A DNA stretch of 64,000 bases, from the NCBI RefSeq assembly GCF_005938105.1, contig NZ_VCPE01000011.1:124001-188000 (forward strand), written 5' to 3'. Origin of the DNA: Brucella haematophila. Lineage in GTDB: Bacteria; Pseudomonadota; Alphaproteobacteria; Rhizobiales; Rhizobiaceae. The first letter of the stretch is position 1; each line of letters starts with the position of its first letter. The notes under the pieces are model-generated. The model saw only the letters and a program-made list of their open reading frames with translations, was not told the origin of the DNA and searched no databases. The translations under genes and the position numbers were made by a program. This document shows positions 52,667-63,646 of this stretch, in pieces.

Positions 52667-54109
52667 TCAGGCATCCTTTGTTGCGTTGCGGGCGATATCG
52701 AGGCCCATGGCCAGAAGTTCAATGGCCTGGTTTTCATTGGCCGCTTCCACATAGCAGCGTAATTCCGGTGCATTGCCGGAAGCGCGATAGTGGACGGCAT
52801 TGCCGGAATGGAAGAACAGTTTGACGCCGTCAATGGCCTCAGACCGGATGATCGCATCCGTTGCCGGAAACAGCGCCTTGCGCCCGGCTTCATCCTTGAG
52901 GATGGCGAGAAATGCACCGCTCTTTTCCTGCGGGACGTTCTGTAACCGGTCGCTGAGCGCGATGCGGAAGTTGAAAGCCGCGCCAATTTCCGCAAGCGGC
53001 TTGCCCTGCTCTTTGATCATGCTCAGGCAGGCGAGGATCGGCAGCAGCGCATCGCGGGTCGGCAGTGCGGAAAGCGTGTGGCCATTGCGGGTGCTGTCGC
53101 TGCCCAAAAGCACGCCGCCATTGGCTTCGAAGCCTACGATGATCGTTGCGCCTTCGGCCTTGGCGCGTGCCATGCCTTCGATGACATAAGGAGAACCGAC
53201 GCGGGTTCTGACAACGCGGTCGAAACGCCCGCATTCTTCCAGCGCTGCATTGGAGGTTACTGGCGTGACGATGGTGTCCGCGCCGATCCAGTTTGCGGTG
53301 ATCGCGCCGACGAGATCGCCGCGCACGAACTGGCCCCGCGCATCGGCAATCAAAGGTCGGTCCGCATCGCCATCCGTGGAAACGATGGCATCAAGGCGGT
53401 TTTCCTTGGCCCACTGGTCGAGAAGCCGGATATCTTCCGGGCGCAACGCTTCGGTATCGACGGGCACGAAAATGTCGGAGCGCCCAAGCGCGAGGGTTTC
53501 CGCGCCAAGCGCAGTCAGAATATCCGTTATAACATCGCGGGCGACAGACGAGTGCTGGTAGACGCCGACGCGCAGGCCCTTGAGGGCGCCGCGCCCCAGA
53601 TAATCGATATAACGTTTCTCATAGGCGCTGGTCGCTGTGGCGCTTTCCGCGATGTTGCCGGAGTGCCTTGCGGTCAGGTCTGCGGTCAGGTCTGCGGGCA
53701 GGGCGGCGTAGGCAGCGCTGATGGCCTGCTCGTCGTTCTTGTCGATTTCGCCATCGGCCCGATAGAATTTCAGACCATTGCGATCATCGGGGATATGGCT
53801 TCCTGTGACCATGATGGAAGGTGCACCTTTCGCCATGGCGTGGAAGCTGAGCGCCGGAGTGGGCAGCACACCGCAACTGACCGGCGTAAAGCCGCCGTCT
53901 TCTATAGCCGCCATGCAAAGGGCGGCAATGTCGGGACTGGATGGTCGGAGGTCCCGTCCGACGAAGACCTCCGCTCCATTTTTCAGTTTGCCGCTTTCGG
54001 CGAGCATGCGCACGAAGGCGAGTGAATAAGCATAGGCGGGCAAGCCGTTCAGCTCGTCCGCCAATCCCCTGAGACCGCTGGTGCCGAATTTAAGGGAACT
54101 GCCACTCAT
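52667..54109 (-). CDS. manB: phosphomannomutase (alpha-D-phosphohexomutase family)
   Basis: A 480-residue phosphohexomutase that converts mannose-6-phosphate to mannose-1-phosphate. The phosphoserine loop is MVTGSHIPDDRNG (Ser near residue 104) rather than the common TASHNP, a variant known in this branch. The metal loop is STDGDADRPLI. The C-terminal phosphate-binding region includes RASGNAPELR. It is the first gene of the manB-manC operon. Confidence 0.9.
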   Translation of the reverse strand: MSGSSLKFGTSGLRGLADELNGLPAYAYSLAFVRMLAESGKLKNGAEVFVGRDLRPSSPDIAALCMAAIEDGGFTPVSCGVLPTPALSFHAMAKGAPSIMVTGSHIPDDRNGLKFYRADGEIDKNDEQAISAAYAALPADLTADLTARHSGNIAESATATSAYEKRYIDYLGRGALKGLRVGVYQHSSVARDVITDILTALGAETLALGRSDIFVPVDTEALRPEDIRLLDQWAKENRLDAIVSTDGDADRPLIADARGQFVRGDLVGAITANWIGADTIVTPVTSNAALEECGRFDRVVRTRVGSPYVIEGMARAKAEGATIIVGFEANGGVLLGSDSTRNGHTLSALPTRDALLPILACLSMIKEQGKPLAEIGAAFNFRIALSDRLQNVPQEKSGAFLAILKDEAGRKALFPATDAIIRSEAIDGVKLFFHSGNAVHYRASGNAPELRCYVEAANENQAIELLAMGLDIARNATKDA

Positions 54110-54215
54110 GCCTTCATTCTACCTTCTTGCGAAATTGCACCATCAGGGATGGCCAGATATCTTATAACCTTATCCCAATACAGGACGATCCCTTCAATGG
54201 TGCAAGATGTGCATC

Positions 54216-55307
54216 CTATTGCGGGTGATAATCCTTATAGGCGGGCAAATTCAAATCGTTAAGGCTATCTGCGTTAACGACCGCCCGTGCGACGGCATCC
54301 GCCATGACGGTTGCAGCGATTGCGCCGATGGCGGTCACGTCCGCTTCGACATCCTTGGCCTTGCCGGTCGAGAGCGCGAAAATCGTATCGCCATCCCACA
54401 TGGTGTGGATCGGATTGATCGTGCGCGCAAAGCCGTCATGAGCCATGCCTGCGATCTTTTTCAGTTCAGCCTTGTTGAACGGCACATTGGTGGCAATCGC
54501 CCCGATGGTCGTGTTGGCGCCACCGGATTTGACCACGCCGTGGCCTTGCATGATGGCCTGCATCGTATTGCGGAAGCCCTTGCCGTCTTCGCTACGCGCA
54601 CCGGCCAGGATCTGGCGCGAGTTGGGCGCATAGACATCGCCAACCGCGTTGACGGCGACGATTGCGCCAACCACGATTTCCGTGCCGGGCACCTTGTAGC
54701 TTGCCGTGCCGAGGCCACCCTTCATGGCGAAATCCTTGCCGAACATCTTGCCGACCGTCGCGCCAGCGCCAGCGCCGATATTGCCTTCGCCGGAAGCTTC
54801 CGCCTTGGCCGCCTTGCAGGCGAGATAACCGGCTTCCTCATCGGGGCGGATCGAAAAATCGCCGACGCCGAGATCCATCAGGATCGCTGCGGGCACGATG
54901 GGCACCACGCCGTTGCCGATCTTGAAGCCGAGCTTGTTTTCTTCCAGATAGCGCATCACACCGGTTGCGGCGCTAAGGCCATAGGCGCTGCCGCCGGACA
55001 GCAGAATAGCCTGCACCTGCTGCACATAATTGATGGGATCGAGAAGGTCGGTCTCGCGGGTGCCGGGCGCGGAGCCGCGCACATCGACGCCTGCCGAAGC
55101 GCCTTCTTCACACAGAAGAACGGTGCAGCCGGTGGGGCGCTTGGTCAGTGTGTGATGGCCGAGCTTGATCCCCGGTACATCCGAAATGCTTCCGCCCATA
55201 AGTTCCAGCATGCTCTTTCCTCCCGTGCTCGCTGCTGCTGCCGCGCTAACGACAAAGGGCATTGCTCCCAGCCCTGCAAGCGATTTGCCGAATGTTCTGC
55301 GATCCAT
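54216..55307 (-). CDS. S58/P1-family peptidase (DmpA-like) with Tat signal
   Basis: A 363-residue DmpA-type hydrolase. The N-terminus RRTFGKSLAGLGAMPFVVSAAAA is a likely twin-arginine export signal in part. The self-processing site is expected at GGANTT (about residue 265), where the second subunit's nucleophilic threonine would be exposed. These Ntn-like enzymes are aminopeptidases or beta-peptidyl hydrolases. It starts 27 bases after the ClC gene end on the same strand and could be co-transcribed with it. Confidence 0.82.
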   Translation of the reverse strand: MDRRTFGKSLAGLGAMPFVVSAAAAASTGGKSMLELMGGSISDVPGIKLGHHTLTKRPTGCTVLLCEEGASAGVDVRGSAPGTRETDLLDPINYVQQVQAILLSGGSAYGLSAATGVMRYLEENKLGFKIGNGVVPIVPAAILMDLGVGDFSIRPDEEAGYLACKAAKAEASGEGNIGAGAGATVGKMFGKDFAMKGGLGTASYKVPGTEIVVGAIVAVNAVGDVYAPNSRQILAGARSEDGKGFRNTMQAIMQGHGVVKSGGANTTIGAIATNVPFNKAELKKIAGMAHDGFARTINPIHTMWDGDTIFALSTGKAKDVEADVTAIGAIAATVMADAVARAVVNADSLNDLNLPAYKDYHPQ

Positions 55308-55334
55308 AAACAGTTTTCTCCTCCATCTGACGCT

Positions 55335-56693
55335 TCACTCCGAAAGCGCATTTTTTTCGCGTGCGCGCCGCTGGCGCAGCACATCCGCCACGAAGTTGCG
55401 CGACAGGGCGTGGTAGAGCGGCTCATTGGAAATAAGCCGCGCCGTCCCGTAACCGAGCATCGAGGCGCACATCAGCGGAATGACATTGTTATGATTGCCG
55501 GTCATTTCGAGAATGATGACGAAAGCCGTCATTGGCGCCTGAACGACGCCGGCAAAATAGCCGGCCATGCCGAGCACGGCGGCGAGGCTCGCGCTGGTGC
55601 CGAGCACAAGACCGATTGTGCTGCCAAGTCCTGCGCCGACCGAGAGCGACGGTGCGAAAATACCGCCCGGAATGCCCGATATCATCGAGAGCAGACCGGC
55701 AACGAATTTTTCAACGAAGTAGAATGGCGGCAAAGCCAATCCTTCGACCGCGCCGCGCGCCTGATCATAGCCGGTGCCGAAAGTTGCACCGCCCGAAGCG
55801 ATGCCGATAATCGCAACCAATAGCCCGCAAATGCCGGCAAACAACACTGCGTTGCGCAGCGGAACCTTCTGCACATGGCGGCGCACGCGACGTCCGAGAT
55901 CGAGCGCCAGCGCGCTGAATGCTGCACCGAAAGCGCCGCCGATCACGCCGCAGGCGACAACCAGAACCCAGTCCCTGCCGGTCGTGGCCGTGATGGTCGT
56001 CATGCCGAAATAATTGTAGTTGCCGACCAGACCGAGCGAGGCGAGGCCGGCCAGAATAACCGCCGACAGCACCAGCCCGTTGGTGCGCGCCGCATAAGCG
56101 CGGCCCATTTCCTCAATCGCGAAAACAATCCCGGCAAGCGGCGTGTTGAAGGCCGCAGCGATACCGGCGGCCGATCCGGCGAGGATCAATCCGCGCGCCT
56201 GTTCCATGCCGCCGATCCGCGCCGATTGCAGCATGATCGACGCGCCGATCTGCACGGTGGGGCCCTCGCGCCCGATGGATGCACCGCAAAACAGGCCCAC
56301 GACAGTGAGCACGATCTTGCCGATGGCAATCCGGATCGACAGAAGCATCGAGCGATCCTGATGGTCGTCGAGATGTCGCGCAGCGATGGCTTGCGGGATA
56401 CCGCTGCCGCCGGAATTCGGGAACCAGGCGATGGCGATCCACGAACAGGCCATGAAGCCGAGCGGCGTGATGATAAGCGGTAGCCAGGCGCGCCAGAAAC
56501 TGCCGCCGGTGCCATCTGTCAGCGCCTTGAACCAGTTCTGTGCAATGTCGGCCGCCTCAGCAAAGCCGACGCTTATAATCCCGATTGCAAGCGCGCCGCA
56601 CCAGAACACGAGCCGCGGTTTCCAAAGCCGTGGCGACATCCACATCACTCTGGAACGACGGATCAACCGAACGCGCTTATACGACTTTCGCAT
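55335..56693 (-). CDS. ClC-family chloride channel or H+/Cl- exchanger
   Basis: A 452-residue ClC protein. The selectivity motifs GSGIPQ (near residue 97), GREGPTVQIG with the gating glutamate, and GIPGGIFAPSLSVGAGLG are intact. No CBS domain follows. The ATG at 56693 is chosen because AGGGGAG lies just upstream; an in-frame start at 56738 lacks one. Confidence 0.88.
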   Translation of the reverse strand: MRKSYKRVRLIRRSRVMWMSPRLWKPRLVFWCGALAIGIISVGFAEAADIAQNWFKALTDGTGGSFWRAWLPLIITPLGFMACSWIAIAWFPNSGGSGIPQAIAARHLDDHQDRSMLLSIRIAIGKIVLTVVGLFCGASIGREGPTVQIGASIMLQSARIGGMEQARGLILAGSAAGIAAAFNTPLAGIVFAIEEMGRAYAARTNGLVLSAVILAGLASLGLVGNYNYFGMTTITATTGRDWVLVVACGVIGGAFGAAFSALALDLGRRVRRHVQKVPLRNAVLFAGICGLLVAIIGIASGGATFGTGYDQARGAVEGLALPPFYFVEKFVAGLLSMISGIPGGIFAPSLSVGAGLGSTIGLVLGTSASLAAVLGMAGYFAGVVQAPMTAFVIILEMTGNHNNVIPLMCASMLGYGTARLISNEPLYHALSRNFVADVLRQRRAREKNALSE

Positions 56694-56837
56694 TGTCTCC
56701 CCTCGGGGTGGGATTGAAATCGATTTGTGGTCTATCACGCTAATTCTTAGCGGTAACTGAAACTTGTAAGCAAAAGGCTTTCCATTTGGTCATAACCGTG
56801 TTACCAGCCGGTGCCAATTCAACCAAGTAAACCCTGA

Positions 56838-58391
<1,554 letters not shown>

Positions 58392-58421
58392 GATAAATTC
58401 GCTTCAATTGAAGCCGACGAA

Positions 58422-58452
58422 AGCCGGAGCCTCGTGCTCCGGCTTTTGTTTT
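58422..58452 (+). terminator. intrinsic terminator of guaB
   Basis: AGCCGGAGC at 58422-58430 pairs with GCTCCGGCT at 58436-58444, followed by TTTGTTTT. Confidence 0.85.
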
Positions 58453-58519
58453 GATTTGGCGATTGCCTTTTGCCTGTAAGGAAGGCTATGCCGTGAAAGC
58501 TAATTATTAAGGAGAAGCA

Positions 58520-59809
58520 ATGCGGCTTGGTGGACGCCTGCAGGCGGCAATCGAGGTTCTGGGCGATATCGAAGCGGGCAAACGCCCGGCTTCCGATGTG
58601 CTGAAGGACTGGGGTTCCGCTCATCGTTTCGCAGGCGCGGGCGACCGCGCGGTAATCGGCAACATCGTCTATGACGCACTGCGCCGTAAGCTCTCCATCG
58701 CTTGGCGCATGGACGCCGACGATGCGCGCGCACTGGCCTTTGGCGCTTTGCTTGCCGATGGCGGCATGGATATTGCTGCCATTGACGCGGCGCTGGATGG
58801 CGACAAGTTTGCGCCTGAAATGCTGGAACAGGCACGCCGTATCGCATGGGAAAGTCGCGATAGCGCTGCCGCGCCCGATTATGTTCAGGCCGACGTGCCG
58901 GACTGGTGCGCCGCTTCGCTTCAGGAGCTTTTCGGTGAACGCTGGGTCGAGGAAGGCAAGGCGCTTGCCACCCGTCCGCCGGTCGATCTGCGCGTCAACA
59001 GTTTGAAGGCGAAGCCTGAACAGACCCTTGCAGCCCTGGAAAAGGCTGGTGCGGCTCCCGCACCATTTCTGGCGCAGGCATTGCGCATTCCGCCGATTGA
59101 AGCGCTGGGCCGTCATCCGAATGTGCAGGGCGAACAGGCCTTTCTCGATGGCTGGTTCGAAGTGCAGGATCTGGGTTCGCAGCTCGCTGCACTTTTTGCC
59201 GGAGCCAAGCCCGGCGAGCAGGTTCTCGATTATTGCGCCGGTGCGGGCGGCAAGACGCTGGCACTAGCGGCAGCCATGCAGAACAAGGGGCAGGTGCACG
59301 CCTATGATGCGGAGCGTGCGCGCCTATCGCCCATGCATGAGCGCTTGCAGCGCGCTGGCGTGCGCAACACGCAGGTGCATGGCAATCTGGATGCGCTCGA
59401 TCCGCTCACGGGTCATATGGACCTTGTGCTGACCGATGCGCCTTGCACCGGCTCCGGCACATGGCGGCGCAGGCCGGATGCGAAATGGCGTCTCAACGAC
59501 CAGCAGCTTGAACGCCGGGTTCAGGACCAGCACGAAGTGCTGGAAGCGGCCAAGCATTATGTGAAGCCGGGCGGGCGTCTGGCCTATGTCACCTGTTCGC
59601 TGTTTGCAGAAGAAAATACGCGTCAGGTTGCGCGCTTTCTGGCCGACAATCCCGATTTCACGGAAATGCCCGCGCAAGCGCTGTGGCAGTCGGTTGTGAC
59701 GGATACCGATGGCGCGGAACCGGTATTTCCATCGCATGGCAGTGTGTTTTCCCCATTGTCCACCGGCACGGACGGGTTTTATGTAAGTGTGATGAAGAAA
59801 GCTTCTTAA
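58520..59809 (+). CDS. RsmB-like RNA (cytosine-C5) methyltransferase
   Basis: A 429-residue methyltransferase of the NOP2/RsmB family. The SAM-binding motif DYCAGAGGKTLALAAAM, the motif IV DAPCTGSGTWRRRPD with one conserved cysteine, and the motif VI YVTCSLFAEENT with the second cysteine are all intact. It should methylate a cytosine in 16S rRNA or tRNA; exact site unknown. AAGGAGAAG precedes the ATG. It leads a run of four same-strand genes ending with guaA. Confidence 0.88.
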   Translation: MRLGGRLQAAIEVLGDIEAGKRPASDVLKDWGSAHRFAGAGDRAVIGNIVYDALRRKLSIAWRMDADDARALAFGALLADGGMDIAAIDAALDGDKFAPEMLEQARRIAWESRDSAAAPDYVQADVPDWCAASLQELFGERWVEEGKALATRPPVDLRVNSLKAKPEQTLAALEKAGAAPAPFLAQALRIPPIEALGRHPNVQGEQAFLDGWFEVQDLGSQLAALFAGAKPGEQVLDYCAGAGGKTLALAAAMQNKGQVHAYDAERARLSPMHERLQRAGVRNTQVHGNLDALDPLTGHMDLVLTDAPCTGSGTWRRRPDAKWRLNDQQLERRVQDQHEVLEAAKHYVKPGGRLAYVTCSLFAEENTRQVARFLADNPDFTEMPAQALWQSVVTDTDGAEPVFPSHGSVFSPLSTGTDGFYVSVMKKAS

Positions 59810-59821
59810 ATCGGGGAATAA

Positions 59822-60277
59822 ATGTCAGCGCATCGCATAGCCGAACCGGATTTCAAGGAACGCGTCGAGGAGAGTTTCGGGCGGCAGGCCGCCATGAAAC
59901 TGATCGGCGCAGAGCTGACGCGATGCGAACCCGGGATTGTTGAAGTGGAAATGCCGTTCCGGGAGGAACTCACCCAGCAGCACGGCATTCTGCATGCGGG
60001 CATGATTTCCGCCGCGCTCGATTCTGCCTGCGGCTATGCAGCGCTGACGCTGATGCCCGCCGAGGCGGCGGTGCTGACCATCGAATTCAAGGTCAATCTG
60101 CTGGCGCCCGGCAAGGGCGAACGCTTCCTGTTTCGCGGCGAGGTCACCAAGCCCGGCCGCACGATCATGGTCAGCGACGGGCAGGCTTTTGCCGTAACCG
60201 ATACGGAAGTTCGTCTCATTGCCACAATGACAGGCACGATGATGGTCGTGCAGGATCGCAAAGGTTTGCAAGGATAG
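59822..60277 (+). CDS. PaaI-family hotdog thioesterase
   Basis: A 151-residue hotdog-fold thioesterase. HGILHAGMISAALDSACGYAA in part (the HGG/HG-type active-site helix) and LTIEFKVNLLAPG are family features. It probably hydrolyses an acyl- or aryl-CoA. It starts 12 bases after the methyltransferase stop. Confidence 0.85.
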   Translation: MSAHRIAEPDFKERVEESFGRQAAMKLIGAELTRCEPGIVEVEMPFREELTQQHGILHAGMISAALDSACGYAALTLMPAEAAVLTIEFKVNLLAPGKGERFLFRGEVTKPGRTIMVSDGQAFAVTDTEVRLIATMTGTMMVVQDRKGLQG

Positions 60278-60287
60278 GGCTACAGGG

Positions 60288-60938
60288 ATGTTGAAGACCG
60301 TTGCCGGAAGACGCCTGCTTTATGTCATGGCTGCCGATGCCGAATATGGGCGTCATCTGGCCAAGCTCTTCGATCCGCTGATGATCGGCGTCGGCCCGGT
60401 TGAGGCGGCGATCAACCTGTCCCGTGCATTGTTCCGCATGGAACGTGACGGCGAGCAGCCCGATCTCGTGGTCTCGCTCGGCTCGGCGGGTTCCGCGAAA
60501 CTGCCGCAGGCGGAAGTGTTTCAGGTCTCCTCGGTTTCCTATCGCGACATGGACGCTTCGCCGCTTGGTTTCGAGAAGGGGCTGACGCCGTTTCTCGATC
60601 TGCCGAAGATGATCAAGCTGCCGTATCAGGTGGAAGGCCTCGCCAGCGCAACGCTGTCGACGGGCGCCAATGTGGTGTCCGGCAAGGTCTATGAAACCAT
60701 CGACGCGGATATGGTGGACATGGAAACATTCGCCTGCCTGCGCGCCTGCCAGATTCATGGCGTGCCCTTATACGGTTTGCGCGGCATTTCCGACGGTGCG
60801 GACGAGCTGCATCATGTCGGCGACTGGACGCAATATCTGCATGTGATCGACGAGAAAATGGCTGTTGCGGTCGAAGAACTGGAAGCGGTGATTGCCGGTG
60901 GACTTTTGCCACCTCCTGACAATGGTGTGTCAGGATAG
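60288..60938 (+). CDS. 5'-methylthioadenosine/S-adenosylhomocysteine nucleosidase-like protein
   Basis: A 216-residue nucleoside phosphorylase-fold protein. IGVGPVEAAINLSRAL, LVVSLGSAGSAKLPQAEVF, VDMETFACLRAC and GISDGADE correspond to the substrate and catalytic regions of MTA/SAH nucleosidases, with the Asp in SDGAD as the expected general acid. It cleaves adenine from MTA or SAH. It begins 10 bases after the thioesterase. Confidence 0.82.
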   Translation: MLKTVAGRRLLYVMAADAEYGRHLAKLFDPLMIGVGPVEAAINLSRALFRMERDGEQPDLVVSLGSAGSAKLPQAEVFQVSSVSYRDMDASPLGFEKGLTPFLDLPKMIKLPYQVEGLASATLSTGANVVSGKVYETIDADMVDMETFACLRACQIHGVPLYGLRGISDGADELHHVGDWTQYLHVIDEKMAVAVEELEAVIAGGLLPPPDNGVSG

Positions 60939-61040
60939 GCCTCATTCCTGTCACTGCGCTGTTGAGGGAAGCGCATATAATCCGTATATGCCCACCACAT
61001 AAACATTGCATCCTCACCACTTTTTAAATAGATGCTGCAC

Positions 61041-62603
61041 ATGAGCACCACGGCACATCCTGACACAATCCTGATCATCGACTTTGGCAGCCAGGTCACG
61101 CAGCTGATTGCGCGACGTGTACGCGAAGCCAACGTCTATTGCGAAATCGTCCCGTTCCAGTCTGCGGAAGAGGCATTCCAGCGGTTGAAGCCAAAAGGCG
61201 TCATCCTCTCGGGCAGCCCGCATTCGACGACCGACATCGGCTCGCCGCGCGCGCCGCAGGCGGTTTTCGACCAAGGCATTCCGGTTCTTGGCATCTGCTA
61301 CGGCGAGCAGACCATGTGCGCCCAACTGGGCGGCAAGGTTGAAAGCGGCCATGACCGCGAATTCGGTCGCGCCTTCCTCGACGTGCAGGAAGACAGCCCG
61401 CTTTTCGCCGGCATCTGGGCCAAGGGCACCCGCCATCAGGTCTGGATGAGCCATGGTGACCGCGTCACCTCGCTTCCTGACGGTTTCACCATCATCGGCA
61501 CCTCGCCGAACGCACCTTTCGCGGCCATCGCCGATGAAAAGCGCAAATATTACGGCGTGCAGTTCCACCCGGAAGTCGTACATACGCCGGACGGCGCGAA
61601 GCTGTTACAGAACTTCGTTCATCGCATTGTCGGTGTAAAGCCGGGCTGGACGATGGGCGCCTATCGCGAACAGGCCGTCGAGGCAATCCGCAAGCAGGTT
61701 GGCAGCGGCAAGGTTATCTGCGCGCTTTCCGGCGGCGTGGATTCGTCTGTTGCAGCGCTTCTGGCGCATGAAGCCATTGGCGACCAGCTGACCTGCATTC
61801 TCGTCGATCATGGTCTGATGCGCAAAAACGAGGCGCAGCAGGTCGTGGAAATGTTCCGCGAACATTATAATCTTCCGCTGATCCTCGTGGATGCAGCCGA
61901 CCGTTTCATCGGTGAGCTGGAAGGCGAAAGCGATCCGGAAAAGAAGCGCAAGACGATTGGCCGTCTCTTCATCGAAGTGTTCGAAGAAGAAGCCAAGAAG
62001 CTCGGCGGCGCGGATTTCCTCGTGCAGGGCACGCTCTATCCGGATGTCATCGAAAGCGTTTCGTTTACCGGCGGTCCTTCGGTCACGATCAAGTCGCACC
62101 ACAATGTGGGTGGTCTGCCCGAGCGCATGAAGATGCAGCTCGTCGAGCCGCTGCGCGAATTGTTCAAGGACGAAGTGCGTATGCTCGGCAAGGAACTCGG
62201 CCTGCCGGACAGCTTCATTGGCCGTCACCCGTTCCCGGGTCCAGGCCTTGCCATCCGCTGCCCGGGCGGCATTACCCGCGACAAGCTGGAAATCCTGCGC
62301 GAAGCCGATGCGATCTATCTCGATGAAATCCGCAAGGCTGGCCTCTACGATGCCATCTGGCAGGCTTTCGCTGTTCTGCTGCCGGTTCAGACCGTGGGTG
62401 TGATGGGCGATGGCCGCACCTACGAATTCGTCTGCGCATTGCGCGCAGTGACTTCTGTCGACGGCATGACGGCGGATTTCTACCACTACGACATGAACTT
62501 CCTTGGCAATGCGGCCACCCGCATCATCAACGAAGTCCGCGGCATCAACCGCGTCGTCTACGACGTGACCTCGAAGCCGCCCGGCACCATCGAGTGGGAA
62601 TAA
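61041..62603 (+). CDS. guaA: GMP synthase (glutamine-hydrolysing)
   Basis: A 520-residue GMP synthetase. The class I amidotransferase domain has [15 protein letters not shown] (nucleophile position; the usual Cys is in ICYGEQ) and FHPEVVHT. The ATP pyrophosphatase domain has [14 protein letters not shown], and the C-terminal dimerisation domain ends PPGTIEWE. It amidates XMP from GuaB to GMP. The ATG at 61041 gives the usual 520-residue length; the one at 61032 adds three residues. Confidence 0.97.
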   Translation: MSTTAHPDTILIIDFGSQVTQLIARRVREANVYCEIVPFQSAEEAFQRLKPKGVILSGSPHSTTDIGSPRAPQAVFDQGIPVLGICYGEQTMCAQLGGKVESGHDREFGRAFLDVQEDSPLFAGIWAKGTRHQVWMSHGDRVTSLPDGFTIIGTSPNAPFAAIADEKRKYYGVQFHPEVVHTPDGAKLLQNFVHRIVGVKPGWTMGAYREQAVEAIRKQVGSGKVICALSGGVDSSVAALLAHEAIGDQLTCILVDHGLMRKNEAQQVVEMFREHYNLPLILVDAADRFIGELEGESDPEKKRKTIGRLFIEVFEEEAKKLGGADFLVQGTLYPDVIESVSFTGGPSVTIKSHHNVGGLPERMKMQLVEPLRELFKDEVRMLGKELGLPDSFIGRHPFPGPGLAIRCPGGITRDKLEILREADAIYLDEIRKAGLYDAIWQAFAVLLPVQTVGVMGDGRTYEFVCALRAVTSVDGMTADFYHYDMNFLGNAATRIINEVRGINRVVYDVTSKPPGTIEWE

Positions 62604-62622
62604 TCCCGCAATAGTCCAAAAC

Positions 62623-62660
62623 AAAACCGCCGGAGTTCAAAACTCCGGCGGTTTTGTTTT
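62623..62660. terminator. bidirectional terminator after guaA
   Basis: AAAACCGCCGGAGTT at 62623-62637 pairs with AACTCCGGCGGTTTT at 62641-62655, followed by GTTTT. The A run on the left allows it to serve the convergent SMP-30 gene too. Confidence 0.85.
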
Positions 62661-62681
62661 GATGGGCTGACAACAATCAGA

Positions 62682-63626
62682 TCAGGGGTATTGCGCGCCG
62701 GTTACGGTCAGATAGACCGCATAAAGCGACTTCGTGGCGGCGATGAACAGGCGATTGCGGCGCGGACCGCCGAAGGTCAGATTGGCGACCGTCTGCGGCG
62801 TCTTGATCTTGCCGAGAAGCGTGCCTTCCGGCGAGAAGCAATGCACGCCATCGCCCGCGCTGGTCCACAGATTGCCATCCGTATCGAAGCGGAAGCCGTC
62901 TGGCAGGCCGTTGTCGATGGTGCAGAACACACTGCCGCCCGTCAGGCGCTTGCCACCATCCACAACGTCGAAGACGCGGATATGGCGCGGTGCGTTCTCG
63001 TCGTGGCTATAGGCGCTGTCGGCGACATAGAGCCGGGTTTCGTCCGGCGAAAAAGCCAGCCCATTCGGCTGATGGAAGTCGGTGACGACGGCATCGATCT
63101 CGCCGGTCTTCGGGTCGAGGCGGTAGACATTGCGCGATGGCTGTTCGGGGTCTGCCTTGTAGCCTTCATAATCCGCCAGAATGCCGTAGGTCGGGTCGGT
63201 GAACCACACGGTGCCATCCGAGCGCACGATGACATCGTTTGGCGCGTTCAGCTTTTTGCCCTGATAGCTGTCGGCCAGCACGGTGATGCTGCCATCATGC
63301 TCTGTGCGGGTGACGCGACGGCCGCCATGCTCGCAGGTGACGAGGCGTCCTTCGCGGTCCCGCGTATTGCCATTGGAGAAATTGGACGGGTTGCGGAACA
63401 CTGAAACGCCGCCGCCGGTTTCGCCTTCAATTTCGCTTCCCGGCACCCAGCGCAGGATGCGCTGGTTTGGAATATCGCTCCACAGCAGGCAGTTCAGGTC
63501 GTTGAACCAGACCGGGCCTTCCGCCCAGCGGCAGCCGCTGTAAAGCTCATCCAGATCGGCGCTCGGCACGATCATCTGCTTGAAACGTTCGTCGTGGATT
63601 TCGTAGATCGAAACAGTCTGAGACAA
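62682..63626 (-). CDS. SMP-30/gluconolactonase family protein
   Basis: A protein of about 314 residues with the six-bladed propeller fold of SMP-30/gluconolactonase. Key segments are the N-terminal AEGPVWF with the metal glutamate, NAPNDVIVRSDGTVWFTDPTYG in part with the metal asparagine, and YVADS with the catalytic-region aspartate. It would hydrolyse a sugar lactone. A TTG at 63626 is used because GGAG lies 8 bases upstream; longer versions would overlap the permease gene. It follows a sugar ABC permease by 20 bases, suggesting a sugar-acid utilisation operon. Confidence 0.82.
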   Translation of the reverse strand: MSQTVSIYEIHDERFKQMIVPSADLDELYSGCRWAEGPVWFNDLNCLLWSDIPNQRILRWVPGSEIEGETGGGVSVFRNPSNFSNGNTRDREGRLVTCEHGGRRVTRTEHDGSITVLADSYQGKKLNAPNDVIVRSDGTVWFTDPTYGILADYEGYKADPEQPSRNVYRLDPKTGEIDAVVTDFHQPNGLAFSPDETRLYVADSAYSHDENAPRHIRVFDVVDGGKRLTGGSVFCTIDNGLPDGFRFDTDGNLWTSAGDGVHCFSPEGTLLGKIKTPQTVANLTFGGPRRNRLFIAATKSLYAVYLTVTGAQYP

Positions 63627-63646
63627 GGAAGATACTCCGAGAAATT

